A stretch of 64,000 bases of DNA from Cyrtodaria siliqua (GCA_037043455.1 JAWPHD010000093.1:372001-436000), one strand, 5' to 3'; numbered from the stretch's first letter, positions 20,886-33,561 are shown. A program made the numbers and translations. The notes: generated from the letters alone by a model not told the origin.

Positions 20886-21581
20886 TCCCCTCTCTCTTGG
20901 GCATCTCCAATATCCTAAAATGTGATGATGAGCCGTGAACAACATTCAATTCATACTCTACAATTTGAATTTGGTTACGCCGAGATAACAATGATAAAGC
21001 TGGTGAAATCTGTCTCGCAACTCTATATATTAAGATTTAATTGCACCATACTTGCAATCCTATATGTGCACCGAGTACAATTTTTGTCCCCAACTATTTT
21101 TTGAAAGTTTGAGGTTATTGCTGTCATTATTCTAATTCACAAGCACTTAATTTTTAAATTGTTTTTATAAAGCATGTGTCCATATGTTAAAATCAGTTTT
21201 TAATAAATGTTCAATTGTTTATTCGTTGTTTAGTAATGTATTAATATGAGGAAAAAAACAAAATAAATTTGCTACAGACATATTATTTGTCACTTGCGGA
21301 CACATTAGTCCTTTTTTACGATCTTAAATGTTTCCGCGGAAAAAGAAGAAGCAGAAAATAGGGAAACGTATTTATTACATAACTGTCCTAAATTTCCACT
21401 GAACTATGAATGACGTAATTTTAGTATCACACAAAAACATTTTTTTATATAATCACACTTTTTTATATCATCACACTGGTTTAAAGTTAAAATATTTTTT
21501 AATTTCTTCTTTTATGTTAAGTTATATAATAAACAGTATAATAAACAGCATACATTTGATACTGAATTAATGTTACTCGAG
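20886..21581. other. Spacer, no gene seen
   Basis: AT-rich. Short duplicated phrases near 21440-21480 (tttttatat.atcacact) and 21520-21550 (ataataaacag). Confidence 0.4.
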
Positions 21582-21652
21582 GAAAAAAGTGGTAATTTGG
21601 TTAAAAATACTCGTCTTCGAACTCGTTTTTTAACCAAATTACCACTTTTTTT
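21582..21652. repeat. Perfect-arm hairpin
   Basis: gaaaaaagtggtaatttggt and its inverse accaaattaccactttttt flank a loop with cttcgaac. The arms of about 27 bases are almost fully complementary. Confidence 0.7.
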
Positions 21653-21835
21653 CCACATGACATAAATTCCGTATGAAATTTATGCTGTTAATTATTCTCT
21701 ATTTATTATTATTAAAATATATTGATCAATCTTTGTTTCCAACGTTTGCGTCAAGGTCGTTATACATACTATTTAAAGATAAAAATATTTATATTATCAA
21801 GGGGAACAGTTTGATATAAAGCAATAATTATTTGC

Positions 21836-22410
21836 ATGTGACGATATTAACACTCTGTGTATGTGACAATATTAACACTCTGTGATGCTGTAAACGTGTA
21901 TTTGACTAGACTAACGCTCTGTGTATGTGACAATATTAACACTATGTGATGCTGTAAACGTGTATGTGACTATACTAACACTATGTGTATGTGACTATAT
22001 TAACACTATGCGACGCTGTAAAGGAGTATGTGACTAAACTAACACTCTGTGTATGTGTCTATATTAACACTCTGTGACGCTGTAAAGGAGTATGTGACTA
22101 AACTAACACTCTTTGTATGTGACTATATTAACACTATGTGATGCTGTAAACGTGTATGTGACTATATTAACACTCTATGATGAACGTGTATGTGACTATA
22201 CTAACACTCTGTGATGAACGTGAATGTGACTATACTAACACTCTGTGATGCTGTAAACGTGTATGTGACTATATCAACACTCTGTGATGAACGTGTATGT
22301 GACTATACTAACACTCTGTGATGAACGTGTACGTGACTATATTAACACTATGTGATGCTGTAAACGTGTATGTGACTATACTAACACTCTGTGATGTTGT
22401 AAACGTTGAC
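21836..22410 (+). repeat. Minisatellite (gtgtatgtgactatactaac unit)
   Basis: Around 15-20 units of 30-40 bases with the core gtgtatgtgactatactaac, then actctgtgatg. Two unit lengths alternate, one with gctgtaaac and a shorter one lacking it. Copy number and order were judged by eye. Confidence 0.8.
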
Positions 22411-23815
22411 AAGTGAGTACAACGCGACTTTTATGAAAAAACTCAAATAACCATATTCGATAAGTTATTATTAAAAACTAGTTTATATGATTACAGAACA
22501 AAATTCAGATTCTAATAGCAAATATCATCAAATTTACAAATATATACTGAAAGGAAAAAGAAACGCGACACGGGAAATTGCGTTATATATTGTCTGTACA
22601 CTATGCTGCGGTTAATCGAATGGTACATGGCTACATAAGATCTTTCCTTTCGGAAAAAGACTAAAGTAACACGTAACACAGCAAATAGTATTTATGTTTC
22701 GTTTTCGGCCGTACAAAGTGCAGGTAACCTGAGTTCATTATTGTCAAAGTGGAAAGCAAGGCACTAAGAACTATAGTATAGTTTTGTACTTGTCAGACGG
22801 AATTTATTTTACTTTGAATTGAAAGTGTAACTCATATATCAAAGTTATACAACTTTATAAACGGTATTGACAATAAGTTGGATGAACATAAATACGCACA
22901 TAATGTCCAACCAAAGGGAACCTGCACTTGTAAGGGAAATATCGTACGTGCCTGACGAGGCAGCCGTTGTAGTTGCTAAAGCCTGGCGATTGTACAATTG
23001 CTCCTAAGGTAATATGACAATATTCACAGCTAGATCACCTTTGCTAAATTGTTCATAGACAATGTGATGTCATTATATAAAACAAAATTATTAATTTGTC
23101 ATAACTAAACATGTTATAAACTAAATTAAACAATAAACCAGATGCAGTTAATATAAGGAGAATAATGCCTCCGTAATAAGTAACAATTCATTTCTAAGGG
23201 AACTGAGAGGCAGTAAATGATCACAAATTGTACATTTTCATGCAAATACTCATCAAAAACATCCACGATCCTTTGAGTGCAATTTCGGAGGTTTGTGGCT
23301 TCATTTGAGCGAGATTTTGGAGGCTTTCGCTTCCATTCATTAAGTGTGTTTTTAAAAATAGTGCCTCACCCTCTACCCCACTTCAGTTTTTATTGCTGAT
23401 TTTAAAAAATAAGCACTTTTATTTTTTCACATTCGATTATCTAGAGTACGCCCGGGCGTACAGGAGTATGCCTGGCTACGCCCCTGACTACGTACTAAAA
23501 GTTTGTTGCTTTAGAATTTAGAGAATTTAATATTAACATTACAACAGTTTGAAGGCAAAATAGTTATCCAAAAACATATAAGTTTCATTATTGACATATT
23601 ACGCGTTTGGCTCAAACATGTGAGCAAACTTAGAAAGCAAAATTTTGCAAACTCTTTACGTTAAATACAGTACTGAACTGGCTCAATGTTTCAAATAGGA
23701 ACTTCAACATTTATGAATTTCTTGTTACAATGTGTACTGTGATTAAAACGTCTACAACATCACAGTTGTGTCCTTTCTCTAAATAATTGCAACTGTTTTT
23801 TTACAAAACATCTTG
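22411..23815. other. Spacer with a hAT-like terminal fragment
   Basis: No gene seen. Around 23440-23490 the phrase cctggctacgcccctga resembles a hAT right end, without a matching left end. Confidence 0.35.
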
Positions 23816-23834
23816 GGATTTCCTAGGATATATC

Positions 23835-23851
23835 CCCCCCCCCCCCCCCCA
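23835..23851. repeat. Poly-C run
   Basis: A run of about 17 C. The open frame crossing it on the minus strand is a low-complexity artefact. Confidence 0.8.
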
Positions 23852-24329
23852 CCCAAAAAATAAAAAAGTATGAAATTAAGTGTGCAGTATATACAATATG
23901 TAGCGGAAATTCCCCTTAAACTAAATTTAACGTTATTAACATGCATTTTATAAAGTAAGATTTCAAATGAGGATAAATATTTAAGGTGTCTAACGTATCT
24001 TATTGTCCCTAAAATCATGCTAAACTTATTTAGTTCAGAATAGAAACATAATCACTACGTGCATCTCTTTGTTAATACTTGTATTACCGGCTTTGAAGGC
24101 CATGCGTGGTATTGACGAAATTAATATATCAATGTAGGGCGACAGACTGATGAAAACACATTACGTAATGTGATCTAATTTCAAATATTCTATATATATC
24201 AAAAAGCGCACCTCCCACGTCTAACAGATAAATGCCGAGACTGCAAAAACACGAGTCACTTATCTAGATCAAGGAAAGTTACGCATTACTGCAGTTCAAA
24301 AATAAGAAGCGATTCTTACGGATGGCCTG

Positions 24330-24412
24330 AGGTGTACAGTACAGGTATTACCCAGGAAAAGTAGATGGTCTGCCTCCACCAAAACAAATCGACCATCATA
24401 TATTGACAATGA
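24330..24412 (+). repeat. Dispersed repeat D (copy 2)
   Basis: The same ordered words as 4507-4590 (gaggtgtacagtac, acccaggaaaagtag, tctgcctccacc, atcgaccatcatatattg). Confidence 0.55.
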
Positions 24413-25889
24413 AGTAAAGCACGTAAAGCACCATACCAAGTCTATATAAACAACGATAGAATACAGTAAATTAATATCTGTTCCAGCTCAGCTTGTAAAG
24501 TGACTATAAACCTTAAATATATATTCATGGTTTGATGGAAAATATCAATATTTGTTTAAATATTACAATAATTCTAATACGAATACGCATTACGCATTAT
24601 GTCCTAAAATATAAACATTGTTTTGTATAATACGATTTGTTTTCAAAGAAAATGTAACAATGACCAGGGTCGTCAAATGGCATTTTACTTTTTGAAATAC
24701 CACGATAACTCCAAAACAAATAACGGAAGTAGATAGTATTGTTCTTAACAATTCGGCCAAATATGTGCATGATTATCTTTCCCCGCATGTATACATTTAA
24801 CTAAAAGGTGTCCTTGTACATTATATTGCGCATTTACAAACTTGTATTATATCAGCGATGTTCATCCAGGCATACGTGTGTTCACAGATTTCGTTATGAA
24901 AGATATTTCATGTTCAGTCGTTCACCAGATACTCCCGCAGATGTAATTGAAGCCTTTCTTTTCAACTATGGTTAATACTATCTATCATATAGCCGTTCAT
25001 CTTAACAAAGCTAGCTTTTCTGATTCATTCGCTTTTTTTCTTGATTTAATATTTCCCGAGATACTTCTTTTGGCGTCTATGTTTCTCAACTTATTCGTTT
25101 TTCTAGAGCCTGTAGTCGAGTTATGGACTGCAATATTCGTAAACTTTGTATAACCGTATTATCGTAACCCGGATTATTATCAGACGATTGATGTAATTTT
25201 CGCCTATCCTAGTATTTTATTGCGAAACACACAATAAAATGTTGTTTTGAAATAACGACATTTCACCTCTGTTGTGAAAAGACGTGCTTAATAATGTTTA
25301 TGGTATAATCTAATAGCACACTTGATATGCATATAAAATATTTCAAAAGTTTTTTTATAAGAGGAAAAGTAGTGCGTTTTAATATATTATAGCTGTCAAG
25401 GCACAGTGGAAGTCAATAGTGAGATGGTGCCCAATGGGCGGTTGCCCCTTGGTTATGGGGTTAGTGGGGCGAAGTCCGAGGTGGTCTGTGTTTGCATTTC
25501 GTCGATTTTAGCTTAGCAATTTACCCATAATACTGTTCATATGCTCATACAGGTAGTTCAACTGTATTTATTTAAGTCACACAAGATACGGAAGCAATAG
25601 TAAAATCCTGGTTAACACATGGCGTGCAGCCTGAAAGAAAATAAAGACATGGAATAAAAAGTTAATATAAGTCGAGCAGAGTATTCAATTTGAATCAGGT
25701 GTTGTTGCGAGGGGGAGCTAGGGCATGTTTAGGGCAATGGGACAGTTTTAAATTTAATTATTGTTTCACGCCTCATCAACGTGATGTTTAGGTTATTGTG
25801 AGCCGCCCCAAAGAGAGGAGGAAAGATACATAGGCATCTAGGAACCCTGTTCTTCGCTTACTACCGATTAGATACCTATGGTTTTTTAA
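24413..25889. other. Spacer, no gene seen
   Basis: Mostly AT-rich. One GC-rich stretch at 25420-25495 stands out in composition, but no exon or known repeat was recognised. Confidence 0.35.
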
Positions 25890-26065
25890 CATGCTTGGAG
25901 GACAGACTCCGATACACAGGACCACCCAGTTTACGTTCCCATCAGACGAACGAGGTTAGCAGGACACATCGAAGTAACCCAGTGGCGCCAGTAATACTTG
26001 AATCCGTGTTCACGGGATTCAAAGCCGATATGCTAAAAACGTCCCTTGACCAAAACAGTCTAAAT
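25890..26065 (-). mobile_element. tRNA-derived repeat (SINE fragment)
   Basis: Read on the minus strand, ttagcatatcggctttgaat followed by cccgtgaacacggattcaag and tattactggcgcc forms a tRNA-like head with A- and B-box-like words, followed by a segment with gatgggaacgtaaactggg. A related piece lies at 52015-52080. Too decayed to be a tRNA gene. Confidence 0.45.
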
Positions 26066-26469
26066 GGCACATCAAATAAAGGGTCGATACATATTATATT
26101 GTGTATCATAGGAGTATATGATTGATCTGACATGATTACAGAACAATTTTAATGTATTTTTCACCCTACAGTACAGCAAGAATATATTATAAGGTAAGTC
26201 AAATCTGACAGAGGGTGCAATACTCTATAAGCCATTTTTACTAGAAGGGGAATAAATAACAACTCTTGCCAAATATCTAAAATTGTTAGATTTTACACGT
26301 TTTGTTCATTTCTACAATTATTTGTTTTCTCTATCAAAACCTGGTGATGCCGCTAGAGTTTTAGAAATAAAACACGATTAAATAGGGCAGTTGAGAAGAC
26401 ATTTTTATAGAAGTTTGGTCTGTTCTGATGTGAAAATTTGTAAAACAGACACAACATTGGAAATTTGCT

Positions 26470-26484
26470 CTGTGTCCCTTTAAC
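26470..26484 (+). mobile_element. Terminal fragment of TTAA-type MITE
   Basis: tgtgtccctttaac matches the right end of the element at 26528-26852. It lies 45 bases upstream and suggests two neighbouring family members. Confidence 0.35.
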
Positions 26485-26527
26485 AAATTGGGGACATATC
26501 ACATAGAATATTGTAATTTGTTAATGT

Positions 26528-26852
26528 TAAAGGGTCACACGGCAATCTTGAAGTATATATCAAGCATTAACATTAGCATCTCCATTTATTAACCTGGTAA
26601 CATTTTAAATTTAAAACTGTTTGCATTAAAATTAAATAAAAGTATCAGTTTCCATTTTCTCTTCGTTATTCTGTCAAATACTTAACTATATTATAGGTGC
26701 ACTATTATCAACAGTAAGTAATGTGTAAAACAATTTCTTCTAAACTATTCTAATAAATAATATTACTGATTGCACAAATGCAAATTATGCAGAATAAATT
26801 GACCGAACTCCAGAAGATTTAAACAAATAAAGACTGCCTAGTGTCCCTTTAA
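26528..26852. mobile_element. TTAA-flanked MITE (piggyBac-like target)
   Basis: The left end ttaaagggtcacacggcaat, then ctt, and the right end aagactgcctagtgtccctt, then taa, are inverted with 3-4 mismatches over about 22 bases. The TTAA at each end is the expected target duplication. There is no gene inside the 325 bases. Confidence 0.65.
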
Positions 26853-26965
26853 CACAACTTGTTTCCGCATGTATCCAGTACATGTAGTTCATACGAGCTC
26901 ATATGACAATCACGCTGCATTATCACTGAAAACATTTTTTACTCTAAATTTGAACATCACCGTGC

Positions 26966-27145
26966 AAGCATAACACGTGTGGTAATACAAGCTCCATTTA
27001 AAGAACTATAGAAGTGCAAACACTTTCTAAAAAGACTGCCACCTCCATATGATCCAATGGCATTTAATACGGCTTGACATTCTGAAGTCGTCAGTATCAA
27101 TTCACTCAGAGCTGCTCAAGGACACGATTCACATTTGAGGCCTCT
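26966..27145 (-). other. Exon-like segment with one in-frame TGA, unidentified
   Basis: On the minus strand a strong acceptor (gatgttgtttttcag, AG at 27147-27146) opens a phase-0 frame reading RGLKCESCP, a TGA at 27118-27116, then AALSELILTTSECQ, AVLNAIGSYGGGSLFRKC and onward for about 50 codons. The protein-like composition and single interruption suggest a decayed exon. A TGA-encoded selenocysteine seems unlikely and cannot be tested here. No family was recognised. Confidence 0.25.
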
Positions 27146-27149
27146 CTGA

Positions 27150-28734
27150 AAAACAACATCAATCCAATGTCAATGATAAAACAGACATAGTTTATCCTTT
27201 GTTATACACAATGTAACATATTTAAAAAAAGAAAAGGAATAAAGAAAAACTAAATTGAATAAAGCTTGAATACCACTTGTGCTCAATTACACGGTTCATT
27301 TAATCAAAACATCTCTCATCATTCATTATACATGTAAAATATAATGCAGCCTGAATTGGAGATCCATTAACAACATTGTTCCACTTTCACAGAATATTTC
27401 CAGCCCATGTAATAGTAATTTCTTTTGAGACACACTGGATGCAAGCGTAGTATCTCCAACTCCTTAAAAGCTTTAGTAAATGTAAATAAATGTAAATTCA
27501 AAATCACTTCCTTGCCTCATAATTCTACTGTACATAAATATGAATCTGACCGGTTGCAGTCAAATGTCAATGGCAGTTTACATTGTTTCAATGGTAGTTG
27601 TATCGGGTTATGTATTCACGAATGTGCAAGAAAATGGTATAACATAACGATATAGAGACAACGCTAACAATTTACATTCATGCATCTGAGGGGTGGAGGG
27701 GCTTTCTGGTTTCCTTATCACCTCCTTGTTTTCGGTATGCAAGCTCCATCTATCCAACGAAACGTTCTACAGTTTACAGTACATCCAGTTACTGGAAAGA
27801 TCGGAGTACACGAAAAACACTTATAGTGTTTATGAACTTCCTATTATACAGTATACACCACAATTTTAGGCACTATGTTTGGCCATTGTCTAAATATGTA
27901 CTATCTAAAAGTGGTGTGTACTGTTTATTAACAAACACATTTTAATGACAAAACAAATACCTTGATAATGGACATCTAGCAGCAGACAGTAATTTCAAAT
28001 CCAATTTGCACTAACATGTCAATTTATGTCACGTGTCAAGTTATGTCACGGTGACCTGTCAACAACACTGCACCGTGTTGACACATAATGGGACGTTATT
28101 TCGTCTGGTAAGGTATTCGTTTTTACATAATCTACGATATGAAACACTGCACGCGTGTTGTTAGACTACATAGGTACCCGTAGTGCTTGCCGACGTAGCG
28201 CGCCCAATTTCGGGTGTAAATAAAAGGCGTCTGTTTTAATTGAAAATTCCTAAAATAGTCCGTAAAATCCAAAGAAAAAGTCCATGTTCGCGGAGTAAAA
28301 ATGCGAACAGAACTGATATGTTATAGGTCCGTTGCGTTCCTACTGGTAATATTGTAGCATTTAAATTCATAAGGATGAACCTCCCCGATAATATCTGCCT
28401 TAAATGTATCGGTAGAAATACAGCTAATATAACTCATGGCCTCTTGGTGGTCGCTTATAGCGACCTTGAAGGTCATAAGCCTTGCTGCGGCAGCCATTGC
28501 TAGGTAAAAACAAGCGTAACCATCCGAGATACAAAAATCGCAGAATTTCCGTCCGATGAAAGCATTGACAGAACGAAAACAATATCGTCATCATCGCGGC
28601 ACAAGAGATCGAGGTTTTAAAAAAAATTCCTCTAACGAGTTGTCGACTTAAAAACTATCAGTAGGCCATACGGTCTGCTGGTTACTTATACACGTTACTG
28701 CTATACCTTTTCAACTGATGATTTTTATTAAAAT
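27150..28734. other. Spacer; CpG-richer patch at 28150-28620
   Basis: No exon confirmed. The patch at 28150-28620 has higher CpG and a hairpin (ggtcgcttatagcgacc, 28449-28465). It may be a transposon end or an unrecognised regulatory region. Confidence 0.3.
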
Positions 28735-29014
28735 AAATATAAAAGTCGAACAGCAAATGCAGCTTTCACAGAACACAGTAAACCCCAAAACACGCAAAAA
28801 GGCAAACAAAAATGGCAATGTGTTTAAGGAATAAAAGGCATATGACGTCGCAAACACAAAATGGGTTGACAATAGGGCTACCGCCTTGGAACGGTCAGTG
28901 TCAAAAAAAGCCGCTAGGGTTTTAAACCAGATTCTAGGGTGCACCAAATCTAACACTTACCCTACTATCATCCCAATAAAACGGGACAGTGTAAATAAAG
29001 CAATTCCCGCCATG
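28735..29014 (-). mobile_element. Repeat A copy A7
   Basis: A UTR copy of the gcagctttcacagaacacag subfamily shared with A2. It contains accgccttggaacggtcag and ggacagtgtaaataaag. Confidence 0.7.
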
Positions 29015-29079
29015 AACTAACTTTAACATTTATATGTTTATACGAATCACGAAGCCTTAAGAAATGTAACGTTCAATAC

Positions 29080-29230
29080 CCCTCAAATTAAAGCCACTGG
29101 CTAGCTTTCTCACATGAAGATGTCTAGGTCCACAAGGGCTCGAACCCACAGCGGTGAGTGATTTCAAGTAATTTCAAACCAGATACTCTAATAACTCGTC
29201 CACGAATGGATGCCCCTCAGCTTTAAGAGC
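29080..29230 (-). mobile_element. tRNA-derived SINE fragment
   Basis: On the minus strand a B-box-like ctgtgggttcgagccctt is followed by cttcatgtgagaaagctagc and cagtggctt. I recall this B-box-plus-catgtgaggaagcc order from mollusc SINEs. The A-box side is degenerate. Confidence 0.5.
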
Positions 29231-30317
29231 GCTTTCAAATAAAGTGGGGATCTTGAATGTCATACAATGTTATTACTTTCGCAATTGGTTGGCCACACCA
29301 TTCGACATACACGACAATTTGCCGTGGTTTATTGCAGCAACCGTTTGACGTACCAACGTGTAGAAATTCAAACATAAGGTCTATATAAGGCACATAAGGT
29401 TAAATTTAGTTTCGCTCTATACAAATTAGTTAAGGCAAATGTTTATTACGTGGTCCGAGTATTAACTTTCATACCCTATCGAACCCCTTCTCCAAGAAGC
29501 GAAAATGGGGCAGGGTGGAGTATGAAAAAAGCTTAATTTCGGCTTTAAATGTTTGCATAATTATGGTACAATTAAAACATTTAATATGTAATTTTAAACA
29601 GGTTATCGCATTATTTAAGTAAAAAAATGTGTTTCAACGTGTTGTATTGTCGAAATATCCGTTATAATATCCTGCTAATATAAGCTTTCCCATCGCTTAA
29701 TGGAATTAAGGCGGGACCACGTAATGTACCGCGTTAAAATTCTAAATATATATTCAAACCGCCATACACGAATCGTTTAACCTACTAGCAAATGATTTCA
29801 TTTCAATAATGCTGTCTAGCTGTTGAGAAGTCAATGCACTTACTATCTAAACACTTTTTTTTGTGATAAATGATCCAGGGGGCGTAACTATTTATTGAGT
29901 TTACGGTATTTTACTTTTCAGTGAAACTCGACATAAACATGTTCTGCATCACTATGTTTTAATCTGATATGTTATATCTGGCAAGATGAGTCACATCTAA
30001 TGGTTGCCTGGCATGTAGTCAAACATCTATCGAAACTTTTCCTTGTATATGTATATTATTAAACAACCAATAGATAAACCCGAACATTTCAATCATTCAG
30101 ATTAACGTACAGCTGCAGTATACTCCTCAAAATAAATTAAGGACCACAAAAATCGACAACCGTAATATGAACTTAATCTGTAATATTATGGATTTCATAT
30201 CCCTTATTTAAAATATTAAAAAATGAGATATAGGGTCCTCTAGAAACCACAGACTCCGAACGCAATGGCATCGTAGGTCCGCACTGTACTGCAAACAAGG
30301 ACTTGATAAAACAATGA
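29231..30317. other. Spacer, no gene seen
   Basis: The words ttacgtggtccg (29447) and gggaccacgtaatg (29711) form a short inverted pair that may bound a 270-base MITE. Otherwise AT-rich. Confidence 0.3.
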
Positions 30318-30680
30318 AAGAGACAAAAAACAACAGAAGGGTTGTGAAGATAGGGTTACCGACTTGGAACGGTCATTAGGCAATAAGGCCTACTGGTTGG
30401 CTTGAATCGATTTTATATGCGCTCAATCATCGCTATTATCCTGTCTTCAGCGCCCAAATAGACAAGACAGTGTAAACAAAACTACATTCCATCAAAAAGA
30501 ATTATCTAACAATAAAGTCAATATCCAGAGAAACTAACTAAAGAAACACATACAAATAATAAATAAATAAACATCTCAGGATGTATCCAAAATACTTGTA
30601 TCACGTAACAATTGTAAAAGAACACAACTAAACGTAAACAAAAAATACTTAAAACAGTAAAACGTTCAATAACTTTTTTA
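30318..30680 (-). mobile_element. Repeat A, divergent subfamily (copy A8)
   Basis: The conserved block is recognisable but diverged (accgacttggaacggtcat, tgtcttcagcgcccaa, gacaagacagtgtaaac). It shares these variants, and the following A-rich segment with ggatgtatcc, with 43680-43990, so it is a subfamily. Confidence 0.5.
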
Positions 30681-30761
30681 AAAAGAGACCCAAATCAGAA
30701 CATGGTCCTTAAATTATTTTGAGGAGCATAGTTACGTAACTCGACTCTTCTCGAATCAGCG

Positions 30762-30845
30762 GAATTACCTAATCATGTTAGCAACTCAGTCGCGCATACA
30801 CTTTTAATCTTACAAGCAGCTAGGTAATACGGTAAATAAGTTGCT
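30762..30845 (+). promoter_or_regulatory. Shared upstream block of P1
   Basis: gaattacctaatcatg, then aactcagtcgcgcata, resembles the block before P2 (gattacctagatgac, then aacccagtcgagcatt, 52208-52250), at 142 and 132 bases before the respective ATGs. A weak TATA-like gtaaataag is at about 30831. Found by eye. Confidence 0.4.
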
Positions 30846-30903
30846 GTTCATACCAAATTCAGACTTATTAGTGTGTAATCAGACCCATAGAGAAACTAGT
30901 AAA

Positions 30904-30961
30904 ATGAAGACTTTGTTTTTCCTCATAGGGGCTGTTACCTGTGCTTTAATTGTCGATCAAG
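30904..30961 (+). CDS. P1 exon 1: signal peptide
   Basis: Nineteen codons plus one base from an ATG preceded by agtaaa. MKT, a hydrophobic core FFLIGAVTCALIV, then DQ and the donor CAA-G|GTAAGAG give a phase-1 exon. Length and phase equal those of the P2 and P3 signal exons. The core FLIG.xTCA is nearly the same as in P2. The peptide would enter the secretory pathway. The next recognised exon is 8.5 kb away at 39424-39622, an intron that holds mariner, MITE and Repeat A insertions. Confidence 0.7.
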
Positions 30962-31741
30962 GTAAGAGTTTTCTTACTTAAATCTGTATAACTAAATTGT
31001 TTAAACTTCACTTAGTAATTCGCTATTTGATGGACGTCCATTTGTCTAAAGGAATTATGACGTATCGTATGTAGTAGATCATATTTTGCTCGGTTGGTTG
31101 GTTGGTTGGTTAAATGAATGAATGGTGTTCTATGATTTAGGGTCATTATAATGGTCAATATTTAATGGCGGCGACAGATCACCCACTTTTTCCTGAGCTC
31201 TGTATGCCTCCCGTTTCTGTAAGAAATCCCCATTTGGGATGTAAAGGATTAAAAGGTATACGTTCATACGAGGGCTGTTCGGAATGTTCTAAGATTTTGT
31301 AAAACCTGTGCGTTTGAGGTGAGGAAATATTTGACGAAAATATTTACATGGGAATATATAATAGATAGATTCTGGACTCAACGAGTTGTCTTATTTAAAC
31401 ACCGAGATGGGCTCTAGCTTTTTTGTAGCATGGTGTACTTAGTAACACTGTGATGTCATAGTGACCATACTCTAAATTCCAATAACTGGTAGTTGTAGTA
31501 CGGTATAGCCACGCCGCTTTAGTTACCCTAATTTAAACGATTTAATGCTCTGCATTCATAAAAGGAGATGTCACCCAGCATGCTACAATGTTATATTATT
31601 CATCCACAGAAGATGACGGATTTGGATGTAAAATTATGCATACACGTAAAGGTTATGATGTTATGCAAACACGCAGATAAACGGAGCAGCTCGTGGCATG
31701 ACGTTGAATGTTTTTAACGTAAGCGACATCATGCGATATGT

Positions 31742-32189
31742 TTACCTTACATACCAAGTCATCCCAACCAGCACAAATACGGGATATAATGAGTCAGTCA
31801 ATAATGTATAATTATGCAGTTGCTTTCTAATATCATAGGGCTTAGCAATTTCCCTTTCAGTAACTCGCCGATCCTCTAAAGGTGCATTTTCAACTAACAT
31901 TATATTTATGTTGATTAGGTAGGGCCTACCAGTCCTTCTATCATCTTCTGTACTCGATATGCTGTCTCTGAACGGCGTATGCCACCAGAATACTAGGGCA
32001 GTGGAACTGTTGAATACCAGAGTTTTGGTGCGTTTCACCTAACGTTATATCTATGTTGATTAGGTAGGGCCTACGAGTCCTTCTATCATCTTCTGTACTC
32101 GATATGCTGTCTCTGAACGTCGTATACCACCATAATACTAGGGCAGTGGAACTGTTGAATATCAGAATTTTTCTAATATCCATACACAA
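31742..32189 (-). pseudogene. mariner transposase N-terminal fragment, partly duplicated
   Basis: On the minus strand the segment reads FWWHTPFRDSISSTEDDRRT, then GRPYLININ, PLEDRRVTEREIA. This matches the HTH-region signature of mariner transposases (W...F..G.TS.EDD.R.GRP, then DRR.T.REIA). A second copy of the first half (31941-32189) lies in tandem, with about 140 bases repeated at 31898-32040 and 32041-32168. No catalytic DDD domain is present. Confidence 0.7.
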
Positions 32190-33164
32190 TTTAATATCAG
32201 ATCGTGCGTTCTTCGCTTCTGATATCAGACGTCATATTTCTCAAATTATCCATATCTATGTTAAATTATAGTACAGCGCATATGGTTTGTGAAACAAAAA
32301 TTTGTACTGTTTAGACAACCGTAAAATTTAAAACATTTTTATCTAAACATACACGGATAACGTTTTAAGTAGGTACGCATATTCTCTTATTGAAAAGGTG
32401 GGTCTTATATTAATTAAAATAATAGGATGCGAGTCGTATAGCATTGTAACTATTTATTTTATCAGACTTCATAAGGCCAGAAATAAACACTGTGTTTATG
32501 GTTACTCAGTTGAAAAAATTAGGGTAGGTAGGTATTCTATTTTTCATGGATGTCCAAACTAATCAGATTCTATTTTAATATATATAGGATCTTTGCTAGG
32601 GGATTAATTACGTTTTAATTCAAGAATGACAAAGCCTAAGTGTCCTATCATGCTGACGCACACAGATCATTTTTTATATTGCAAAACAATCACAACATTA
32701 TTTACAATACACGATGCTAAATTCATATAGAGATATCTATGCTCTATAATTATGAGTGAATATTTAAGAGTGATTTTATGGCTGTTTATTATGCAGTTAA
32801 ACCAACTTCCTGATCATGTGTATTAAGGCAAACGTTCATATAGTGGTTGTTAGAATGTAGCGAATCTCATAGCTTGTATTACATACCATTTAAATGATTA
32901 CAGCATTTAACGTGAAAATGCAGTTTTATACGGCTGAATAAGCATATTCGTCCCACATGAAGCAAATTCGCACAAACGCCTGTTGCATGACATGGATTTC
33001 ATGATTACCGAATAGCATATACCATATACCGGTCTAAATATGTTTTCCCCATTTTCTTCTAAATGTCAAATATAATGCTAACATTACTTAATATACTAGG
33101 AGAATATGTCTTAATCATTTATTGGAAAGATTGTTTTATTTCATGCATTATTAGTTTACATACA
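32190..33164. other. Intronic spacer
   Basis: AT-rich, no exon or family recognised. Confidence 0.4.
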
Positions 33165-33412
33165 CTTCTCAAAACTGCTAACTACACCGCTCACGTTTTA
33201 TACACTTTTCAAAACAGCCAACTACACCGATTTAAAATATGAATAATTTTGTTAATATCATTATTTCATAGTTGTTTGTAATTAAATAAACAAATAACAC
33301 AAATCTGCACTATATGAGACAAATTTTTATTTTATTGAAAAACATTCAACCCATCGATATATATAACCCAAAACGTGAGCGGTGTAGTTAGCAGTTTTGA
33401 GAAGTGTATAAT
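33165..33412. mobile_element. Foldback MITE, second copy of the 6783-7211 family
   Basis: The ends cacttctcaaaactgcta and tagcagttttgagaagtg with flanking TA match the first copy. The right 110 bases (aaaacattcaacccatcga, tatataacccaaaacg) are nearly identical to it, while the left arm is replaced by a second nested end (cacttttcaaaacagcc) and unrelated AT-rich DNA. Confidence 0.8.
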
Positions 33413-33561
33413 ACAGTATATTACAATAACCAAGAGTTCAGCATATGCATTTGGTTAACTCGATTTTTAATCGTCAGTGCGATGTCGACCAAACTCAAGT
33501 ATCACTGTTTGGAAAATACTTCTCCCTATTTTTACTGGAGTAAGTAGCTTCTCCTTGTTTA

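Noticed and set aside
23779..24018. Gly-run membrane peptide on the minus strand
   Set aside because: It is created by the poly-C run.
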